Shown here: piece by piece, positions 46,901 to 56,824 of the stretch | Numbering within the stretch: the stretch's first letter is position 1 | Layout of the letters: each line of letters begins with the position of its first letter | Source: Pseudopedobacter sp. | GTDB taxonomy: Bacteria > Bacteroidota > Bacteroidia > Sphingobacteriales > Sphingobacteriaceae | Direction of reading: 5' to 3' | Length of the DNA: 64,000 bases | Assembly (NCBI GenBank): GCA_014378105.1 | Contig: JACMOI010000052.1 | Location: 48,520 to 112,519 of the forward strand | Made by a program: the position numbers and the translations under genes | Notes under the pieces: generated by a model | What the model was told of the DNA's origin: nothing | The model's database searches: none | Seen by the model: only the letters and a program-made list of their open reading frames with translations

Positions 46901-47183
46901 CTGATAAAGGGTAAGAGCCGTGTGCGATTTTAATAACTTCATAGCTAAACCCATTTGGTTTAAGCTGAACATTTAAACCATTACTATTAAACAAATACAA
47001 TACCTCTTTATTAGGTTGTTTATACTGATTAATTATCTGACCCTTATTCTCTATAAATCCGGTTTTTAAAGCAGCATTTAGGGACTTTATTTGTAGTTCA
47101 TTCTTTGATGAGTTCCTTGCATAAGTATGGATGCAACAGCCTATAAATATTATAATCAATCCTTTTTCCCATTTCATCTTCAA
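43929..47183 (-). CDS. Giant secreted SBBP-propeller / PKD protein with T9SS tail
   Basis: A 1084-residue secreted protein with an N-terminal signal (KGLIIIFIGCCIHTYA). Residues 40-285 form the conserved N-terminal beta domain that starts GFIENKGQI and ends TLIIDPTPWVTYFG. Then seven SBBP-type propeller repeats of about 64 residues (each with W-x-TYFGG, a D-rich turn and GTDAFIAKL-like end) make a likely seven-bladed propeller to about residue 725. A PKD-like domain (LWTFGNGDTSTLVSPVISYNFSV) and a final T9SS tail (FYPNPTNKITTIL...GIYSIQITD) follow. The role is surface display or adhesion. A decayed paralogue of its N-terminal domain lies directly upstream. Confidence 0.92.
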   Translation of the reverse strand: MKMKWEKGLIIIFIGCCIHTYARNSSKNELQIKSLNAALKTGFIENKGQIINQYKQPNKEVLYLFNSNGLNVQLKPNGFSYEVIKIAHGSYPLSVDGNKKKLNYNITPASDTISTHRIDILFEGSNKNALITAVEPAANKINYYTSGTIYMVHHYAKIIYHNLYPNIDVECVINNVTEQNNKQELKAIRSNGFKYNFIIHPGGNINDIHMQFSGAYHTALTNNGHITIETAFGSIDESIPYSYQINQNYLETKVKAGFKYLSANVFGITVNKYDPMQTLIIDPTPWVTYFGSTLNEIANSICRDRNGNLFIAGRTASSGNIATTGAHQTTFNGSTDGLIAKISASGIPQWVTYYGGADIDYAYAIAADTIGNIYVSGYTNSITDISTTGSYQPANRGGFDGFIAKFNGSGTLQWGTYYGFNTDDFLNGISVDPGGNLFVLGITSSASGIATAGTYQSVYGGGDNDVFVAKFSNTGARIWATYYGGSSDDYSFDIAADGNGNALISGYTASLNGIASTSAHQTSIGGGYDAFIAKLTSGGDLQWGTYFGGMADDYGFNISADLNNNIIATGYTMSVNGIASTGAYQPVYAGGTDAYIVKFNSSGVRQWSTYFGGSNQDGGYGIGIDINNNILVTGKTASDTAIVTSGAYQSVYGGGTDAFIARLNTAGQLQWSTYFGGSSFDVLNDLISDTSGNLYACGYSSSLNGIATNGAYQTSNGGQDDAVILFLPKLSMIAGISNNTISADQLICSGSIPLPLTGSMVNGGDGSYLYNWLSSLSGPNTGFAMASGINHTMNYFPPVPGTSIWYKRAVMSAGFYDTSVAILISIGNKLKTGFTVNNLIQCIKGNQFIFTDTTGYAGNISRLWTFGNGDTSTLVSPVISYNFSVANSYQIKLVASINGFCADSFSQRIFLINNPVNAFIITGDSIVKKFNTITYSVPPFIGSGYHWLLTNGTGSSTSNTIAIKWNTIGVINLKVVEISGGGCPGDTIYKSITINTATGIDPIETTDQIKFYPNPTNKITTILAAQLTSFYINVFDCFGQLLYHTKNYSNTMQLDLSTYAAGIYSIQITDDNNYTAIHKVHLIK
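44997..46330 (-). repeat. Seven SBBP propeller repeats within the giant T9SS gene
   Basis: Seven degenerate tandem units of about 190 bases encode W-[VGAS]-TYFGG, a DxxNN-like calcium-type turn, GYT-S and AYQ..YGGGTDAFIAKF. DNA identity between units is moderate, so it is an old protein repeat rather than a recent tandem array. Confidence 0.8.
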
Positions 47184-47288
47184 TAATATGCAAAATTGAT
47201 TATTTGATCAATTGAATTTTCTATATTATATAAATCCCCTTTTCATCGCTTAACTGAACCGAAAAAAGATCATTATGGAAGGAAGTCA

Positions 47289-47690
47289 TATAATAAGTGT
47301 TTGATTTGGGTTTATTTTTTTGCACTCAGCCTATGAAAATTCATGGTATTCTTTCTAAACTTTATTTCAATTAAACTTTGTTTTGCATCCTCATTTGTTT
47401 GATAAATTAGAGACATACTTTCAGCTATATTTCCATATTCTGTTTCAATGATTATTATTACATCATCCGATGAAGAGGTATGTTGTTGCGCCATTTAATT
47501 TTAATTGTATGTCTCTGATGTTTCCTTTAAAATAAATGATAAAATTATATATAAATCTACTTAACGGCTCATTATTATTCAGAACAAATTCTTTATTAAT
47601 AGGAGGATAAATATTATAATATACAATTTTATGAAAGTGACGCACTAGATTTATTTTGAAACCGCAGTTAGTATTATTAAGTTAGCCTGT
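47289..47690 (-). pseudogene. Decayed paralogue of the SBBP protein N-terminal domain
   Basis: Reading the minus strand through changes of frame gives NLIILTAVSK, then RHFHKIVYYNIYPPINKEFVLNNN, YNFIIYFKGNIRDIQLKLNGA, IIIIETEYGNIAESMSLIYQ and NPNQTLII. These align in order with ALITAVEPAANK, HHYAKIIYHNLYPNIDVECVINN, YNFIIHPGGNINDIHMQFSGA, ITIETAFGSIDESIPYSYQ and DPMQTLII of the intact downstream protein. At least two frameshifts and several stops break it. It lies about 100 bases upstream of the intact gene, so it looks like a tandem duplication of which one copy decayed. Confidence 0.75.
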
Positions 47691-47882
47691 CAAATGAATT
47701 GACTTACCATTTTCATTACCTTTTTATTCTATAAAATAAAGGGTAAATATTCCTATCATTTTTGCAGTTAAAGCCGCCCTGATTAATTTAAAAATTTCGG
47801 TTATATCGGGATAATCTTTTTACTTCAATCAATAATTTTAACCAATCTCAATTACTTCCTGCTAGCTTGTATGGAATGCTAT

Positions 47883-49049
47883 TTAACTTTTTGGGGCATG
47901 GTTTATAGGCAAGGTGAAATAAAATGAAGAACCCTCTCCTTCCACACTTTCAACCCAAATTTCACCACTGTTTTTTTCTAAAAAGCCTTTAACCAGGAAC
48001 AAACCAATGCCTGCACCTTTGTGATCTTTTCTGGATTCTGAGAGTGCCGTCATTTGTGGGGTAAAAAGTTTTTCCCGTATCTCTTTCGTCATCCCTATTC
48101 CCGTATCTTTTATTTCAATAACCAGTTTATCTTCACTTCGTTTTGCGGTTACAGTAATTTTACCTCCGGCAATTGAATGTTTTATGGCATTCGAAACAAT
48201 ATTCTGAAGTATAGACAATAACATTTTACTGTCGGCAAATACACTTTCATTTTCCTCCACTTCGTTGTGCAAATTAATGGTATTAATTGCTGCAGTTCCT
48301 TTTAGTGAATTAAATACCTGTTGTACATATTGTGAAAGTTCAATTTTAGATGGCATAAAGGCTTCTGATGCATATTTTATTCTCGCCCATTCTACCAGGT
48401 AGTCTAACATATTTAGCTCATCTGTAGTTGATTTATGCAGTAAATCAAGCATCTTGCTCACCTTTGCTTTATCCATTCTTTCAAAATTTGCACGCAAGTA
48501 ATCAGCCGTACTGATAATGCCTGTTAAAGGCCCTCGCAAATCATGTGAAACGATTGCCATAACACTTTCTTTGTGTGTATTAAGCGCCTCCAGTTCCGTA
48601 ATTTGATTTTTGATTTCATCTTCTGCTTTCTTTTTCTCAGTAAGATCTCTTAATATTTTAACATAACCCAACATTTCACCTTCTGTTCCCAATAATGGAA
48701 ATACCAAACCATTGGCATAAAATAAAGTCCCGTCTTTACATAAATGCCATCGATTATCTGTTGATCTGCCATTAATTTTAGCTAATTCAATTTCCTTCTT
48801 TGGAACGTTGTCTTTTATATCATCAGCTGTAAAAATAATATCGAAATCTTTCCCTAAAATCTCCTCCGTTTCATACTTAAAAATTTTTACTGCTCCTGAA
48901 CTCCAACTGTTAATGTGTAAATTATTATCAAGTGTTAGAATACAATAGTCAAGCAAACTATCTATTATCTGGCTATAAAATTCGGCGGTAGGTATATATT
49001 GGCTTTTCAGAACTTTAGCAGGAGTATTCTTTTCTTCTTCTTTATTCAT
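47883..49049 (-). CDS. PAS-domain sensor histidine kinase
   Basis: A 388-residue soluble histidine kinase. A PAS domain (about 25-140) ends in GYVKILRDLTEKKKAEDEI. The phosphoacceptor is H169 in VSHDLRGPL (HisKA). The ATPase has N box LQNIVSNAIKHS, G1 DTGIGM, F box and G2 GAGIGLFLVKGF. There is no membrane segment, so it senses a cytoplasmic cue. No response regulator is adjacent; the nearest lone receiver is 12 kb away at 61174. The partner is unknown. Confidence 0.92.
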   Translation of the reverse strand: MNKEEEKNTPAKVLKSQYIPTAEFYSQIIDSLLDYCILTLDNNLHINSWSSGAVKIFKYETEEILGKDFDIIFTADDIKDNVPKKEIELAKINGRSTDNRWHLCKDGTLFYANGLVFPLLGTEGEMLGYVKILRDLTEKKKAEDEIKNQITELEALNTHKESVMAIVSHDLRGPLTGIISTADYLRANFERMDKAKVSKMLDLLHKSTTDELNMLDYLVEWARIKYASEAFMPSKIELSQYVQQVFNSLKGTAAINTINLHNEVEENESVFADSKMLLSILQNIVSNAIKHSIAGGKITVTAKRSEDKLVIEIKDTGIGMTKEIREKLFTPQMTALSESRKDHKGAGIGLFLVKGFLEKNSGEIWVESVEGEGSSFYFTLPINHAPKS

Positions 49050-49272
49050 TCTGTTATATTAATATTCATTGTATGTAAGAATAGTGCCAATATTAAGTAA
49101 TATAGCGTTTAAACAATAAAATACGGAAGTCTACCTGTGCATATCACAAAACATTGAAGGTTTAATTTTATAATAATTACAGGAGGTATCAGGATATAAA
49201 TTTTGATTTTATACGTTTAGAAAATATGGGCAGTATATACCTCAAATGGAGATTTTCTATTGAAATCTATAC

Positions 49273-49569
49273 TTACTCCTCTACCATCACAAAAATGTCT
49301 TCATTGTCTCTTTTCATGAGGTATTTTTCCCTTGCAAATTTTTCCAGATTTTTAACTGAACTAAACAATTCAAGTTGTTCCTTTCTTACCTTCTCTATTT
49401 CCTGTTCATAATAATGATGTTTTTCTTTCACTACTTTCAGGTCTTTACTAAATTCATACTGATCAAAAACACTATTTCGGTCATTTAATAACAACAACAA
49501 TATGAATCCTACAGTAGCCAGAAAATATTTGTTACGCAGAATTTTTACCAATTTGTAATTTTTAATCAT
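49273..49569 (-). CDS. FtsB/DivIC-like septum protein
   Basis: A 98-residue bitopic protein with a short cytoplasmic N-terminus, one membrane helix (YFLATVGFILLLLL, about 15-29) and a periplasmic coiled coil (YEFSKDLKVVKEKHHYYEQEIEKVRKEQ), ending with EKFAREKYLMKRDNED. This is the FtsB/DivIC layout. The REKYLMKRDNEDIFV block is the conserved hook after the coiled coil. It lies 14 bases downstream of eno, the same eno-ftsB order found in many bacteria. It would join FtsL and FtsQ at the division site. Confidence 0.85.
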   Translation of the reverse strand: MIKNYKLVKILRNKYFLATVGFILLLLLNDRNSVFDQYEFSKDLKVVKEKHHYYEQEIEKVRKEQLELFSSVKNLEKFAREKYLMKRDNEDIFVMVEE

Positions 49570-49583
49570 GACATGCCCCCGTG

Positions 49584-50876
<1,293 letters not shown>

Positions 50877-51024
50877 TTAATTTATTTGATAATTTACTGG
50901 TAAAATTAAGGTGTAATTCTTTTACGTTTATCTCTACTTATTTAATATTGATTCGTTATTTTATAAAGTATTTTACTTACTAAAACTGTTCAATTAATAT
51001 CTAAAATAAAACAACTGTTCTGTC

Positions 51025-51117
51025 ATCCAAACTTTTTTATTTTGTTTCCAAACATTCAAATTATAAGATTTCTGCCAATCTTCCTGCTTTCTTTTACTTT
51101 CCTATTTTCTTACTTAC
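51025..51117. repeat. CT-rich tract next to carA
   Basis: The plus strand is pyrimidine-rich (words such as CTTCCTGCTTTC, TTACTTTCC and CTTACTTACTC) up to the last base before the carA stop. It resembles the tracts at 16178 and 62262 but is less regular. Confidence 0.4.
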
Positions 51118-52221
51118 TCAACTCCCTAATAAGGCAACAAAATCATCAAACAAATACCTGCTATCTTCCGGACCAGGGGCAGATTCCGGGTGATACTGTA
51201 CTGAAAATGCTTTTTTATCCTTCAGGCGGATGCCTTCTACCGTATTATCATTTAAATTGATATGTGTTAATTCAATACCCGGATGCCCCATAGTTTCTTC
51301 CAGGCTCACAGAAAAGCCATGGTTTTGTGAGGTTATTTCACATTGCCCGGTTATAATATTTTTAACCGGATGGTTTAAGCCTCTGTGTCCGTTAAACATT
51401 TTATAAGTCTTCAATCCCTGCGATTCAGATAAGAGTTGGTGCCCCAGGCAAATGCCAAAAAATGGAATACCTGCATTAATTATTTTTCTAACTGTTTCAA
51501 CAGCATAAGGCATTACACCGGGGTCGCCAGGGCCATTGCTCACCATAAATCCATCAGGCCTAAACTTCAACATTTCTTCAAACGAAGTTTTACAATTAAA
51601 TACGGCTACATAGGTATTGCGTTCAGTTAAACAACGTAAAATATTTTGCTTAACACCAACATCAAGAACTGCTACACGTTTAAAAGCGGCAGAATTTCCG
51701 GCGAAATAAGTTTTCTGAGTTGATATGCCAGAAGCCAGTTCAAGTCCTTCCATTGTGGGAACTGCAGCCAGTTCTGCCTTCAGCTCATCTATAGTTTTTA
51801 CCTCAGAAGAAATTATTGCATTCATTGCCCCCTTGCTTCTTATATGACGAACCAACGAACGCGTATCAATTTCTGCTATGCCTACAATATTATTTAAGGC
51901 AAAATATTCCTGAACCGATTGATCTGCCTGCTTACGGGAATAGGGAACATTAAAATTCTTACAAACCAAACCGGCAATTTTTATACTATCCGATTCTTCT
52001 TCTGCATTTGCTATTCCATAATTGCCAATATGCACATTGGTTTGAACCATGATTTGCCCAAAATAACTTGGGTCTGTAAATATTTCCTGGTAACCGGTCA
52101 TTCCGGTATTAAAACAAATTTCACCGGTTGTTGAACCAATTTTTCCTATCGAAATACCTGTGAATACCGTGCCATCTGCTAATAAAAGGGTGGCAGGAAA
52201 CTTATTTACTGAACGATTCAA
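51118..52221 (-). CDS. carA: Carbamoyl-phosphate synthase small subunit
   Basis: A 367-residue glutaminase subunit. The class I amidotransferase nucleophile is C258 in FFGICLGHQLL, the oxyanion loop is SNGPGDPG (228-235), and the catalytic His/Glu lie in VQYHPESAPGPEDS. The N-terminal CarA domain shows TTGEICFNTGMTGYQEI and IGIAEIDTR-like blocks. It supplies ammonia to CarB for arginine and pyrimidine synthesis. The start is TTG (52219-52221): an in-frame stop lies three codons upstream, and the next Met is too late. A -7 box lies at 52239-52246. carB is not in the window. Confidence 0.96.
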   Translation of the reverse strand: MNRSVNKFPATLLLADGTVFTGISIGKIGSTTGEICFNTGMTGYQEIFTDPSYFGQIMVQTNVHIGNYGIANAEEESDSIKIAGLVCKNFNVPYSRKQADQSVQEYFALNNIVGIAEIDTRSLVRHIRSKGAMNAIISSEVKTIDELKAELAAVPTMEGLELASGISTQKTYFAGNSAAFKRVAVLDVGVKQNILRCLTERNTYVAVFNCKTSFEEMLKFRPDGFMVSNGPGDPGVMPYAVETVRKIINAGIPFFGICLGHQLLSESQGLKTYKMFNGHRGLNHPVKNIITGQCEITSQNHGFSVSLEETMGHPGIELTHINLNDNTVEGIRLKDKKAFSVQYHPESAPGPEDSRYLFDDFVALLGS

Positions 52222-52238
52222 TGTTGATTAGATTTTGG

Positions 52239-52246
52239 CAAAAGTA
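52239..52246 (-). promoter_or_regulatory. -7 box of carA
   Basis: TACTTTTG on the minus strand matches TAnnTTTG, 17 bases before the TTG start. Confidence 0.5.
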
Positions 52247-52569
52247 AGGGATGCAGTATTAATTGGCAAATTGAAATATTAACATTGCGTATTATACTAT
52301 ACATGCAATGCTTTAACAGGTTCATGAACTACATTTTAAATACGCAACTTAGTAAACGCCACTAAATTAAAAACTGCAAATCCCTTAGCCTGGTTTAAAA
52401 TTTTTTATAAACCGTCTACATAAATTTTATAAACCCTTACTCCTTCTTTTTTTTAAATATCTTAATCCCCAATAGAAAAAATATGTTAACGTCTATTCCG
52501 CTCTTTGCATTTTACAAAATTTTTTTAGTTAAAAATGCTTCCTTTTCTTTCATTTTCTTTACCGTTTTA
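52247..52569. other. Intergenic, nothing seen
   Basis: This stretch of about 320 bases between carA and a broken T9SS gene is AT-rich and shows no open frame or hairpin that I can support. Confidence 0.5.
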
Positions 52570-53468
52570 TTAATGTTGTATGATGAGCCTGCGGTAGGCT
52601 GTTTCATTATTTTCGCCCCGGATTAATAAGGTATAAACTCCTTCTTCAAATAAGGTAAAGTCAACCTGATTGCGTTGGTTCAACAAGAGCTGTGTATAAA
52701 GTACTCTTCCGGCATCATCCAATAAAGTAACCCAATTGGTTGAACCCAATTCAAAGTCTATATGTATAAATTGATTTACCGGATTAGGATAAATAGTTGC
52801 ATTATTATTTTTTTCATTTACTGATAAACCTGCCGGGGTATAAACCATTGTTATATCATCAATAATAAATTTGCTGCCAACATTAGGACGAAATCCGTTA
52901 ATACTTGATGAAGCCAGAATGATAGCGGAATCGGGCAGTAAGGTTGAATAATAAGTAAATGGAACGATAGCCAGTGTAAAATTACTTATAGAATCCGGCA
53001 TAACAAACAAGGCCTCTCCCAGGGTATCATTTTTTAACTTAACCGGATTCCATTTTGTTAAAACCATGATAAAAATACAAGTATCGTCAAGTTTAGGATA
53101 TGCCTTAAAATAAAATTTCACGTATTCGGGCTTTGAATTAAATTTAATGGCCAGGTGATTAAAATCCGGATTTCCATTTGTTCCGATTATCGGGCCTGTG
53201 GCTAATAATCCGGGTATATCCTGAGAGCTGTTGGCTTTTGTTTCAAGCTCTACTGCATATAAACCACTGTGTGCGTTTATTGTTAAGGTTGAAGTAGGTT
53301 CAAAACCAAATGCAGTTAATGGATTTAAGGTGTACCAATTTTTAGGCTGAGTGTAATCTGCTATTGTATCCCATTTTTCAAAGCCTGAATTAGCAAGTTG
53401 TTGTTACGCATTAGTAAGTCCGCTAATTAAAATTAACACAAGTAATAAAGGTGAGTATTTTTTCATAG
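52570..53468 (-). pseudogene. Broken T9SS sorting-tail protein
   Basis: The ATG at 53468 is followed by a run of eight A where six or nine would keep the signal peptide KYSPLLLVLILISGLTNA in frame. Then a TAA at 53404-53406 stands exactly at the cleavage site, where CAA (Ala-Gln-Gln) is expected. The frame is otherwise open to the T9SS tail (IYPNPVNQFIHIDF...GVYTLLIRG) at 52570. The domain (NSGFEKWD...PKNWYTLNPL) resembles the modules of the intact gene at 1083-2471. The remaining uninterrupted frame from an internal ATG at 53121 has no signal peptide. Confidence 0.85.
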
Positions 53469-53830
53469 TTGTTCTGTTTATTTTATTTGCTAAGATATAA
53501 ATGTTTAATTTAAATTATGAATCAGCAGAAATTTTTTTGTGCTGATTTTAATAAATAACAAAAAATGCACCTTTACAATTATTAAATTTAAACTTGGTTT
53601 AAAATTTGCCCCTTAAAGTAAAATATTATGTTTTACTCTTTTAAAGTTGATAAATTATTAAGTACAACCTGTGAATCATGTAATTTTTTTTTGATATTTT
53701 ATAACGTAACGTACAAACAATATCCTCAACATTGCATTAAGAAAACTACAACTAATTTTTATTGATAAGGTGAAGTTTTTTATAACATAAAATATAGTAT
53801 CAAATTATAATAATTAATCAAACAAAAGCT
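53469..53830. other. Intergenic, probable promoter region of the YtxH gene
   Basis: About 360 bases, very AT-rich. A 44-codon frame from 53628 has no supporting character. I see no clear TAnnTTTG box close to the YtxH start. Confidence 0.4.
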
Positions 53831-54124
53831 ATGAGTACACAAAAAGTAATGGCAGGTATCCTTGCAGGATTAGCCGTAGGAGCATTATTCGGAGTTTTAA
53901 CTGCTTCCGAAAAAGGTGAAGTTACCAGAAAAAAAATCCTGAAAATGGGTGATGATTATTCTTCGGATCTTAAAGCTAAATTTAATGAATTTATAGATAA
54001 TCTTTCCGACAGTTTTGTCTCGGCTAAAGATGAAGGAAGAGATTTATTACAAAATGGGGTTTCAGAATATATGCATGCTAAAAATCAGGCTCAACAAATC
54101 ATGAAAGATAAGTTCAGAGCTTAA
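53831..54124 (+). CDS. YtxH domain protein
   Basis: A 97-residue protein. An N-terminal glycine-rich hydrophobic segment (VMAGILAGLAVGALFGVLTA, 6-25) is followed by the SEKGEVTRKKILKMGDD boundary and an amphipathic helical tail (LKAKFNEFIDNLSDSFVSAKDEGRDLL), the YtxH layout. Such proteins are small membrane-attached stress proteins of unknown mechanism. The gene is monocistronic with its own terminator 18 bases after the stop. Confidence 0.85.
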   Translation: MSTQKVMAGILAGLAVGALFGVLTASEKGEVTRKKILKMGDDYSSDLKAKFNEFIDNLSDSFVSAKDEGRDLLQNGVSEYMHAKNQAQQIMKDKFRA

Positions 54125-54141
54125 CATAACATTTAAACTAT

Positions 54142-54180
54142 AAAAAAAAATATCAATGATCTGCATTGATATTTTTTTTT
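54142..54180. terminator. Terminator of the YtxH gene
   Basis: Perfect 17-base arms (54142-54158, 54164-54180) with core TATCAATG/CATTGATA, a 5-base loop, nine A before and nine T after. Confidence 0.8.
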
Positions 54181-54566
54181 ATAGAAGCCAATCTTTTATC
54201 AGACGTTCTTGTAAAATATTAATTTTAACATCGGGTATTTATACCGGTATCAAATTTTACACAGTAAAATTATTCCAAAACAGATATAAAAATTTGCCTT
54301 TTTATAAAAAATTTATTGACTTCAGATTTCTGCAATTTCATAGTAACATTAATTATGTTCACCATGTTTACATGGTTTAATTATGTTATTCTTTTACTTA
54401 AATACTTTCGCTTAGTAACTAGCTATTTGGGTCAAACTATCCTGTTAATTTAAGATGTACTTTCCGGATATAAAAAACAGTCCTTTTTATTTACATCCTT
54501 TTTATTTTAATTAGCACCCTGTTCAAAAAAAATTAAACCTAATATTGTTCTGAACTCAAAAAACTT
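54181..54566. other. Intergenic region with a small palindrome
   Basis: No credible gene. ACCATGT-TT-ACATGGT (54361-54376) is a perfect 7-2-7 inverted repeat about 190 bases before the cyclophilin gene; it might be an operator. Confidence 0.4.
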
Positions 54567-55166
54567 ATGAAAAATTTTTTTATAGCAATCGTATTACTTT
54601 TGATCGCATCTGTTAGTGAAGCAAAAAAACTTAAATTAGAAAAAGGTTTATATGCCGAGATAGAAACTAATAAAGGTAAAATACTACTAAAACTTGAGTA
54701 TGAAAAAACACCTTTAACAGTGGCAAATTTTGTTGGTTTGGCCGAAGGAAAAATTCATAATTCCATTAAGCCTGACGGTATTCCGTTTTATGATGGCTTA
54801 AAGTTTCACCGGGTTATTCCTAACTTTATGATTCAAGGTGGAGATCCAGCAGGAAATGGTTCTGGTGGTCCGGGTTATTCATTTAAAGATGAATTTGTTG
54901 CTGATTTAAATTTTTCAGTACCTGGCATATTGGCTATGGCAAATTCCGGACCTGCAACAAACGGAAGTCAGTTTTTTATAACCCATGTTCCCACTAATTG
55001 GCTCGACAACAGGCATACAATTTTTGGGCATGTAATTTCAGGGCAAGATGTTGTTAATGCAATACGACAAGACGATAGCATTATTCATATCAAGATTATT
55101 CGCAAAGGCCGCCCTGCCAAAAAGTTTAAGTCCGAAAAAGAATTCGCCAAATTAAATGTAAAATAG
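54567..55166 (+). CDS. Secreted cyclophilin-type peptidyl-prolyl isomerase
   Basis: A 199-residue protein with a signal peptide (about 1-19, ending VSEA). The cyclophilin core is complete: [26 protein letters not shown] (catalytic Arg and the Gln/Gly loop), [32 protein letters not shown]. It speeds proline isomerisation during folding in the periplasm. A thioredoxin-like protein gene follows after 36 bases on the same strand, a sensible pair for envelope protein folding. Confidence 0.95.
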   Translation: MKNFFIAIVLLLIASVSEAKKLKLEKGLYAEIETNKGKILLKLEYEKTPLTVANFVGLAEGKIHNSIKPDGIPFYDGLKFHRVIPNFMIQGGDPAGNGSGGPGYSFKDEFVADLNFSVPGILAMANSGPATNGSQFFITHVPTNWLDNRHTIFGHVISGQDVVNAIRQDDSIIHIKIIRKGRPAKKFKSEKEFAKLNVK

Positions 55167-55202
55167 CCATTTTTTTTATTTACAGTTAAATAAGACTTTA
55201 AA

Positions 55203-55688
55203 ATGAATATGTACAAAGTTAGATGGTTTATAGCCGGCGCAGTAATTATAAGCCTTACGCTATATTTTGCAATTCCTTATTTTTTTAATGGAACGGCAAT
55301 TTCTTTAAGTCAATTAGAAACAGAAGATTTAAATAGTAACAAAGTTTCTGCTACCGCATTTGCAGGTAAGCCTGTAGTTGTTATTTTTTGGGGAACCTGG
55401 TGTGGTCAATGCCAGGAAGAAGTTCCTCTCTACGAAAAAATGAAAAATAAATATGAAGGTCGGGTTCAGTTTATTTTATTATCAGATGAACGAATTACTA
55501 AAATCGCTACCTTTAAAGAAAAGGAAGAAATAACAATAACTTGTTTAAGGTCGCTAAAACCATTTAAGGAGTTATCTATTAATTTTGTCCCGGTAATTTA
55601 TTTTTTTAACTCAAAAGGTGAATTCGTTTCCAAGTATTCCGGAGTTATGAACGAAACGAATTTAATTGAACGTATTAATAAACTTTAA
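55203..55688 (+). CDS. TlpA/ResA-like membrane-anchored thioredoxin
   Basis: A 161-residue protein. A single N-terminal hydrophobic helix (FIAGAVIISLTLYFAIPYFF, 9-28) serves as an anchor or uncleaved signal. The thioredoxin domain has WGTWCGQCQEEVP with the redox pair C67 and C70, and a cis-Pro in NFVPVIYFF. The CGQC dipeptide is unlike the CEPC of classic ResA. It probably reduces or isomerises disulfides in the periplasm. It is in tandem with the secreted cyclophilin. Confidence 0.88.
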   Translation: MNMYKVRWFIAGAVIISLTLYFAIPYFFNGTAISLSQLETEDLNSNKVSATAFAGKPVVVIFWGTWCGQCQEEVPLYEKMKNKYEGRVQFILLSDERITKIATFKEKEEITITCLRSLKPFKELSINFVPVIYFFNSKGEFVSKYSGVMNETNLIERINKL

Positions 55689-55747
55689 AGTAGCAGCATA
55701 TTACTAATTGAAATTTTCTGATAGCGGCTGGTTTAGATACAAGAAAC

Positions 55748-55954
55748 TTATTCCTCATTTTTTCTGGTTGTAATTCCGAAAGGATAATATAACGGACAAA
55801 AACTCATAAAACTTGTAATAATAAAAATACCTGCAAATATTAAAAGAATAATTGCAAAAGCTCCTGAAATGATGTTTGCAAAATATAAACTTGCAATTAT
55901 AATAGCGACAAGTATTCTAAGAACTTTGTCAATGGTGCCCATGTTTTTTTTCAT
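55748..55954 (-). CDS. DUF2892 small membrane protein
   Basis: A 68-residue protein: KNMGTIDKVLRILVAIIIASLYF, then IISGAFAIILLIFAGIFIITSFMSFCPLYYPFG. The opening NMGTIDKVLR, two membrane helices and the CPLYYPFGI end are the DUF2892 (inner membrane YgaP-like) signature; the Cys may be functional. The gene lies downstream of a Crp/Fnr regulator on the same strand, 245 bases apart. DUF2892 proteins are often found with rhodanese and sulfur or redox regulators, which may hint at its job. Confidence 0.85.
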   Translation of the reverse strand: MKKNMGTIDKVLRILVAIIIASLYFANIISGAFAIILLIFAGIFIITSFMSFCPLYYPFGITTRKNEE

Positions 55955-56199
55955 GTGATTATTATTTAGGTTAAAGAGTTTTTAAAATGCAATAATGGAT
56001 TTGAAAGTTACCGGATAGCTACTTAGTTAAATCTATAAAATTTATTCTTTAATAAGTAACCACGATGTTACTATTTTTATTGCTGATTATTTAATTCAAT
56101 AAGTTGTAACATTCACACATATAAAGTATAATGAAATTAATGTTTTTTGCTAATAATAAAAAATGCAGAAGGTGTTTAACAGGTTAATTGGAACACTTG

Positions 56200-56820
56200 T
56201 CAGATTAGCGAAAGTTTGTTTCTTCCCAACTGTATCAATCCTTTTTCTTCCATTTGCCGGAGAAGACGTGAAACCACTACCCGGGCTGTTCCTAATTCGT
56301 TTGCTAATTGCTCGTGCGTTATATAAAGTGTATGACTGTTAGTTAATGAGCACTTCTTTTTGATGAAGTTCAAAAGTCGTTCATCTAATTTTTTAAATGC
56401 TATGGCATCTACTACTTCCAGCAATTCTTCAAACCGTTTATGATACAACCGAAAAATATAATCTAACCATTCAGGAAATTCTTTAATAAGCAAATTTACT
56501 TTATCAATTGGGATAAAAAGAATTTCTGTTTCTTCTTCCGCAATCGCTTTTACTTTGCTTGTATCGTGGTGTAACCCTCCCAAAAAAGACATGATACAAC
56601 TTTCTCCAACAGTTATGTAATATAAAAAAATTTCCCGGCCGTCATCATCAGTCCTTATAACTCTTATGTTTCCTTTTGTTACTATAGGGATAGCATTTAC
56701 ATATACATTTTCTTTAAGTATAATATCCCCTTCAAGAAATGTTTTGGTATATCCATACGCACACAGTTTTTCTCTTAACTCTAAAGATGATCTGAATCCA
56801 TTGATATTGCTTAATTCCAT
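56200..56820 (-). CDS. Crp/Fnr family transcription regulator
   Basis: A 206-residue regulator. Residues 20-125 are the cyclic-nucleotide-type beta-roll (GDIILKENVYVNAIPIVTKGNIRVIRTDDDGREIFLYYITVGESCIMSF). Residues 150-206 are the winged helix (LYITHEQLANELGTARVVVSRLLRQMEEKGLIQLGRNKLSLI). The four-Cys iron-sulfur set of true Fnr is absent, so it does not sense oxygen in that way. The ligand is unknown. The promoter holds a 29-base palindrome that is likely its own binding site. The DUF2892 gene downstream is a candidate target. Confidence 0.92.
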   Translation of the reverse strand: MELSNINGFRSSLELREKLCAYGYTKTFLEGDIILKENVYVNAIPIVTKGNIRVIRTDDDGREIFLYYITVGESCIMSFLGGLHHDTSKVKAIAEEETEILFIPIDKVNLLIKEFPEWLDYIFRLYHKRFEELLEVVDAIAFKKLDERLLNFIKKKCSLTNSHTLYITHEQLANELGTARVVVSRLLRQMEEKGLIQLGRNKLSLI

Positions 56821-56824
56821 TTTA

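Noticed and set aside
54156..54380. Open frame of 74 codons after the YtxH gene
   Set aside because: It begins inside the terminator hairpin and has composition like random AT-rich sequence.
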